From Deltaproteobacteria bacterium (GTDB taxonomy: Bacteria; Desulfobacterota_B; Binatia; UBA9968), in the NCBI GenBank assembly GCA_022545745.1, contig JACZQL010000036.1, forward strand, positions 1 through 8,484: a DNA stretch of 8,484 nucleotides. Direction: 5' to 3'. Of the stretch, positions 6,559 through 8,484 are shown piece after piece (positions within the stretch are counted from its first letter, which is position 1; each line of letters begins with the position of its first letter). Under the pieces are notes generated by a model. That model was not told the DNA's origin, ran no database searches, and worked only from the letters and a program-made list of their open reading frames with translations. A program made the position numbers and the translations under genes.

Positions 6559-7650
6559 TCAAAGCAGGTTCCGCTGCTTGCCACGATTATCTGGCGGGAT
6601 CGTTCCCTTACTGCGGCCAAAGTGTTCGTAGGCCAGGGGAGTGGCCACGCGTCCCCTGGGTGTGCGGTTTAGATATCCCACCTGAATCAGGTAGGGCTCA
6701 AAGGCGTCCTCGATAGTGTCTTTTTCCTCACCGATGGCAGCCGCAAGTGTCTCCAACCCGACGGGTCCCCCGCCGAACTTGTCGATCAAAGTCAGCAGGA
6801 TCATGGTGTCCATCTTATCGAGTCCCATATGGTCTATTTCTAGCATCTCCAAGGCACCCTGGGTCGCTTCCTTGGTAATGCTACCCTCTGCCTTCACTTC
6901 AGCGTAATCCCGCACCCTGCGGAGCAAACGATTAGCGATTCTCGGAGTGCCACGGGACCGGCGGGCAATCTCCGCCATGCCTTCATAGTTTCCCTTCGTC
7001 CCCAGAATGGCAGCGGATCTTTGCAGGATCTGGACCAGGGTCTCGGGGGAATAGAAATCGAGACGAAAGACAGCTCCAAACCGGTTGCGCAGTGCAGGTG
7101 TGAGGAGTCCCGATCGCGTGGTTGCGCCAATGAGCGTGAACCGTTTGAGTTCCAGCTTTATGGATCGGGCGGATGGACCCTGGCCGATCATGACATCGAT
7201 CTGGTAGTCCTCCATGGCCGGGTAGAGGACTTCTTCCACCACATGGTTGAGACGATGGATCTCGTCGATAAAGAGGATATCGCCTTCTTCCAGGTTGGTG
7301 AGCAACGCTGCCAGATCGCCGGGCCGCTCCACCACGGGGCCCGAGGTCGCCTTAATGTTGACCCCCATCTCCTTGGAAATGATATAGGCCAATGAGGTTT
7401 TCCCCAACCCCGGCGGTCCATGAAAGAGAAAATGGTCTAGGACATCTTTTCGTCCTTGGGCCGCAGCAATGGCTACCTTGAGATTCTCCTTAATCTTTTC
7501 CTGGCCCACATATTCGTCGAAGGTCCGGGGCCTGAGACCCACCTCGAATTTCAGGTCGTCCTCAGTAGGCCTTGCAGTGATCTCGCTGGGATTCACGTCT
7601 ATGGATGATACCAAAGACCCCTTGGGCTCCTTGACCGCTCGTTGTGCCAT
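6559..7650 (-). CDS. ruvB: RuvB, Holliday junction branch-migration ATPase
   Basis: RuvB forms hexameric rings that pump DNA through the RuvA-bound Holliday junction using ATP. This 363-residue protein has Walker A GPPGLGKT (78-85), Walker B FIDEIHRL (127-134), sensor 1 GATTRSG (175-181), the RNRFG region expected to hold the arginine finger (188-192) and sensor 2 GTPRIANRL (234-242). The C-terminal winged-helix part (about 282-345) includes [16 protein letters not shown]. Family-typical [10 protein letters not shown] lies at 41-50. Residues 1-30 are an unconserved N-terminal extension. The ATG has AAGGAA 7 bases upstream, and this site overlaps the ruvA stop codon, which points to coupled translation. 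Nothing is missing, and function can be stated with confidence. Confidence 0.98.
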   Translation of the reverse strand: MAQRAVKEPKGSLVSSIDVNPSEITARPTEDDLKFEVGLRPRTFDEYVGQEKIKENLKVAIAAAQGRKDVLDHFLFHGPPGLGKTSLAYIISKEMGVNIKATSGPVVERPGDLAALLTNLEEGDILFIDEIHRLNHVVEEVLYPAMEDYQIDVMIGQGPSARSIKLELKRFTLIGATTRSGLLTPALRNRFGAVFRLDFYSPETLVQILQRSAAILGTKGNYEGMAEIARRSRGTPRIANRLLRRVRDYAEVKAEGSITKEATQGALEMLEIDHMGLDKMDTMILLTLIDKFGGGPVGLETLAAAIGEEKDTIEDAFEPYLIQVGYLNRTPRGRVATPLAYEHFGRSKGTIPPDNRGKQRNLL

Positions 7651-7657
7651 GGGTCGT

Positions 7658-7664
7658 TTCCTTA
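7658..7664 (-). promoter_or_regulatory. Shine-Dalgarno of ruvB overlapping the ruvA stop codon
   Basis: The minus strand reads TAAGGAA, in which TAA ends ruvA and AAGGAA is the ribosome binding site of ruvB, 7 bases before its ATG. Ribosomes ending ruvA can pass directly to ruvB, which should help keep the two subunits in proportion. Confidence 0.75.
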
Positions 7665-8252
7665 TTGACTCAGCCTACGCAGGGTTTCCTTCAGCACCAC
7701 TTCCAGGTTCCTTTCTTCACCGTTAACCACTTCACGTACGATTCTTTCCGATTCCCCTCGCCGGTAGCCCAGATTCACAAGGGCAGAAACGACGTCCCGC
7801 ATCAGCTGTGAGCTTCCGTCCTGTCTGCCCATCTGGTTCTCGTCGGGCAAGGCCATCAGTTTGTCTTTCAGCTCAACAATCATACGTTCCGCAAGCTTCT
7901 TCCCAACTCCGGGAATTGAAACAAGGCGCACTTGGTCCGCCTCCCTGAGGGCCCGAACCAGTTCCTTTGATGGAATCCCCGAAAGTATGCCGATGGCCAA
8001 CTTTGGACCGATCCCCGACACACCCTTCATCATTAAAAAAGTTTGCTTCTCCTCGTACTCGAGGAACCCAAACAGTTGCAAGGCATCTTCTCTCACGTGG
8101 GTATGAACAAAAACGCTGACGGGTTTCCCAATCTCCGGTAAACGGTAGAACACGCCGAGGGAGATAAAAAGTTGATAACCGACTCCCCCGACATCGATGA
8201 TAACTTCGCCGGGTTCCTTATGGGCAAGTGAGCCACTAATCTTTGCTATCAT
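7662..8252 (-). CDS. ruvA: RuvA, Holliday junction-binding subunit
   Basis: RuvA tetramers hold the four-way junction open and recruit two RuvB rings. This 196-residue protein has the usual length and three-domain layout. An OB-fold domain fills about 1-62, with MIAKISGSL at the start and [10 protein letters not shown] at 22-31, and FGFLEYEEK follows at 61-69. Two helix-hairpin-helix motifs follow: [10 protein letters not shown] (77-86) and [20 protein letters not shown] (113-132). After a flexible stretch (about 135-147), a RuvB-binding domain fills 148-196, with the ALVNLGYRR block at 157-165. The ATG has GAGG 7 bases upstream, and the start lies 15 bp after the ruvC stop codon. Identity is secure. 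Confidence 0.98.
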   Translation of the reverse strand: MIAKISGSLAHKEPGEVIIDVGGVGYQLFISLGVFYRLPEIGKPVSVFVHTHVREDALQLFGFLEYEEKQTFLMMKGVSGIGPKLAIGILSGIPSKELVRALREADQVRLVSIPGVGKKLAERMIVELKDKLMALPDENQMGRQDGSSQLMRDVVSALVNLGYRRGESERIVREVVNGEERNLEVVLKETLRRLSQ

Positions 8253-8259
8253 TATTGCG

Positions 8260-8263
8260 CCTC
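8260..8263 (-). promoter_or_regulatory. Ribosome binding site of ruvA
   Basis: GAGG lies 7 bases before the ATG. It follows TAAGGAC, in which TAA is the ruvC stop codon, so the site again sits right at the end of the upstream gene. This supports coupled translation across ruvC and ruvA. Confidence 0.6.
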
Positions 8264-8267
8264 GTCC

Positions 8268-8484
8268 TTACCGACTGGACCACCGACGCCCCTCTTGGCG
8301 CTGCGGTGACGCCGCTGCCGCGACCCGCGATTGAAAGGACCGCTGATGGAGATAGCAGATGGCCGCGGCGAGGGCATCTGCTGCATCCGTGGGAATTGGG
8401 TTGGCGAGATGAAGGAGCGCGCCAACCATTTTTTGCATTTGCAGTTTGCTGGCATGACCGTAACCGACCACCGCCTGCTTGATA
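8268..8484 (-). CDS. ruvC: RuvC, Holliday junction resolvase (C-terminal part, cut by window edge)
   Basis: RuvC cuts Holliday junctions symmetrically after RuvAB has moved them. Only the last 71 residues are in the window, and the frame stays open to base 8484, so the start lies beyond the right edge. Visible family features are the [16 protein letters not shown] stretch and, later, [12 protein letters not shown], whose two aspartates match the last two acidic catalytic residues of E. coli RuvC (D138 and D141). The tail after CYLH is unconserved and basic, ending in RRWSSR. The TAA stop is 15 bp from the ruvA ATG. The ruvC-ruvA-ruvB order is common in bacteria. A GTG codon at 8471 is an internal valine, not a start. 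Confidence 0.95.
   Translation of the reverse strand, partial: IKQAVVGYGHASKLQMQKMVGALLHLANPIPTDAADALAAAICYLHQRSFQSRVAAAASPQRQEGRRWSSR

Overview
The window carries nine protein-coding genes, one of them cut by the right edge, and no recognisable RNA gene, CRISPR array or transposase. The genes suggest a Gram-negative bacterium: there is a complete LpxC deacetylase for lipid A synthesis, an inner-membrane protein of the DUF2333 family and a four-helix NtrY-type sensor kinase. By eye the base composition is mid-range to moderately G+C rich. The mix of genes would fit a Desulfobacterota, Nitrospirota or NC10-like lineage, but that placement is inference and I could not test it.

Left part, plus strand (about 1-2044). 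A short leader is followed by a membrane-anchored DUF2333 protein. Then comes a 5-formyltetrahydrofolate cyclo-ligase family protein of the MTHFSD type, which resembles the N-terminal domain of the human protein MTHFSD. The two are 45 bp apart and may be cotranscribed.

Middle (2040-2239). The plus-strand pair converges on a long minus-strand gene cluster. The junction is a 200 bp block bounded by an 18-bp inverted repeat with one mismatch. The stop codons of both converging genes lie inside the repeat arms. It looks like a small non-autonomous mobile element (MITE-like) or a long-range RNA stem.

Right part, minus strand (8484 down to 2235). In transcription order: ruvC (C-terminal part only), ruvA, ruvB, a small DUF2905 membrane protein, an NtrY-like histidine kinase, a receiver-LpxC fusion and a DUF2203 protein. 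Spacings are short (15, 11, 20, 46, 40 and 3 bp), so this reads as one operon. The ruvA and ruvB ribosome binding sites are built around the stop codon of the preceding gene.

The main discovery candidate is the receiver-LpxC fusion at 2679-3998. An NtrX-like receiver domain with its phosphorylation pocket intact is joined by a very basic linker to a full LpxC with its zinc and catalytic residues intact. The AAA+ and DNA-binding domains of a normal NtrX are absent. The gene lies directly downstream of the NtrY-like kinase. The simplest reading is a two-component pathway whose output is the committed step of lipid A synthesis itself rather than transcription. The C-terminal tail that targets E. 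coli LpxC for FtsH proteolysis is also missing, which fits a different mode of control. This functional reading is inference from domain content and gene order.
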